A stretch of DNA of 6,961 nucleotides, from the NCBI GenBank assembly GCA_031279745.1, contig JAITHN010000181.1, positions 1-6,961 of the forward strand, in the 5' to 3' direction. Positions 6,622 through 6,961 of the stretch are shown here, piece after piece. The translations under genes were made by a program, and so were the position numbers. The stretch comes from Streptococcaceae bacterium. Lineage in GTDB: Bacteria; Bacillota; Bacilli; Lactobacillales; Streptococcaceae. Positions within the stretch are counted from its first letter, which is position 1. Each line of letters starts with the position of its first letter. The notes under the pieces were generated by a model. It ran no database searches. It saw nothing but the letters and a program-made list of their open reading frames with translations, and had not been told where the DNA came from.

Positions 6622-6665
6622 AAGCTCGCGATTCCATTGTGGAATGCGGGCTTTTGTGTTTTTTT
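6622..6665 (+). terminator. Intrinsic terminator of the gnd-regulator-kinase operon
   Basis: AAGCTCGC (6622-6629), a bulged G, then ATTCCA (6631-6636) pair with TGGAAT (6640-6645) and GCGGGCTT (6646-6653). This is a 14-bp stem with one bulge, one G-U pair and a three-base loop. A broken U-tract follows: TTTT at 6652-6655 and seven T at 6659-6665. It starts 11 bases after the kinase stop. Confidence 0.9.
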
Positions 6666-6961
6666 CCAGTAGGGTCCGCTTCGTTCAGGGTTCCCTGTTT
6701 GGTGCGGGTGACTGTGTCGTAGCCGTCAATCTTTCGAAAACAACAAGCGTGGTACTCTCAATCTTGTCTTTTATTTCGCAATCAGCAAAAAGATAGACCC
6801 TTAAAATGTTGGGAACAATGTTGTTTTGAAGGTCATTGAAACAAAGGAGAAAAAAATTGAAAAAAAGTTGTAAAAATCCTTGCAAACTTTTTTTCTACAT
6901 GGTAAATTAACAAAGTCGCTTGAGACGGAAACGAAAAAAACGATGGATTTCAACGGATTTT
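6666..6961. other. Gene-free right end with promoter region
   Basis: No supported protein gene is found on either strand. It contains small dyads (CAGGGTTCCCTG near 6686, TTTCGAAA near 6732), an imperfect inverted repeat (GACCCTTAAAA at 6796-6806 against TTTTGAAGGTC at 6824-6834, 9 of 11 positions pairing), an A-rich tract from about 6843, and a strong rightward promoter near 6880-6908. The final ~50 bases should be the 5' leader of a transcript that continues outside the window. Confidence 0.65.
6880..6908 (+). promoter_or_regulatory. Strong extended -10 promoter reading out of the window
   Basis: TTGCAA (6880-6885) and TAAATT (6903-6908) are spaced by 17 bases. A TG at 6900-6901 makes an extended -10, and an A-rich tract (about 6850-6877) precedes the -35 like an UP element. 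Transcription would start near 6915. The strength and the UP-like tract would suit an rRNA or other stable-RNA operon, but no 16S sequence or anti-termination box is visible before the window ends. Confidence 0.65.

Noticed and set aside
6685..6885. 66-codon minus-strand frame in the right gene-free region
   Set aside because: It starts at TTG with no ribosome binding site, is Phe/Leu-rich because it reads the A-rich tract backwards, and overlaps the promoter. No family resemblance.
6857..6910. 17-codon + strand frame (TTG start, AAAGGAG at 6843-6849)
   Set aside because: The ribosome binding site spacing is good, but the frame consists mostly of Lys and Phe codons from the A/T-rich promoter tract and contains the -35 and -10 elements. 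Most likely chance.

Overview
The window reads as chromosomal DNA from a low-GC Gram-positive bacterium of the order Lactobacillales. Enterococcaceae or a close relative fits best. The evidence is strong AAGGAG-type ribosome binding sites, A/T-rich UP-like tracts before promoters, the protein sequences themselves, and the order gnd - response regulator - histidine kinase, which I recall from Enterococcus and related genera. I cannot fix the species. All the genes are on the + strand.

Left block (1-2538): a 5'-truncated mltG (endolytic murein transglycosylase) is followed by a clear sigma-A-type promoter, then greA (transcript cleavage factor), then a YceD/DUF177 protein whose ATG directly abuts the greA stop. 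A strong intrinsic terminator at 2501-2537 closes this unit. The mltG-greA order is common in Lactobacillales. The YceD protein lacks the family's cysteines, and the usual downstream partner rpmF (ribosomal protein L32) is absent.

Middle gap (2492-2982): this stretch has no convincing protein gene. It holds the terminator, about 200 bases of degenerate direct, tandem and inverted repeats built on TTATCCG/CGGATAA cores, an A/T-rich tract, and the gnd promoter and leader. The leader carries a perfect 9-bp dyad.

Right block (2983-6665): gnd (6-phosphogluconate dehydrogenase) is followed 17 bases later by an OmpR-type response regulator of the CovR/LisR/EtaR group. Its cognate membrane histidine kinase starts on the last base of the regulator's stop codon. 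The three genes look like one operon, ending at a long bulged hairpin plus U-tract. This places an oxidative pentose-phosphate enzyme on the same transcript as an envelope/virulence-type two-component system.

Right end (6666-6961): no protein gene is supported. The last ~100 bases contain an A/T-rich tract and a near-consensus extended -10 promoter firing rightward out of the window. It could serve a stable-RNA operon or another gene, and the sequence stops too soon to tell.

I see no new defence, mobile or biosynthetic system here. The most interesting non-routine items are the intergenic repeat cluster, the palindrome in the gnd leader, and the acidic external segment of the sensor kinase.
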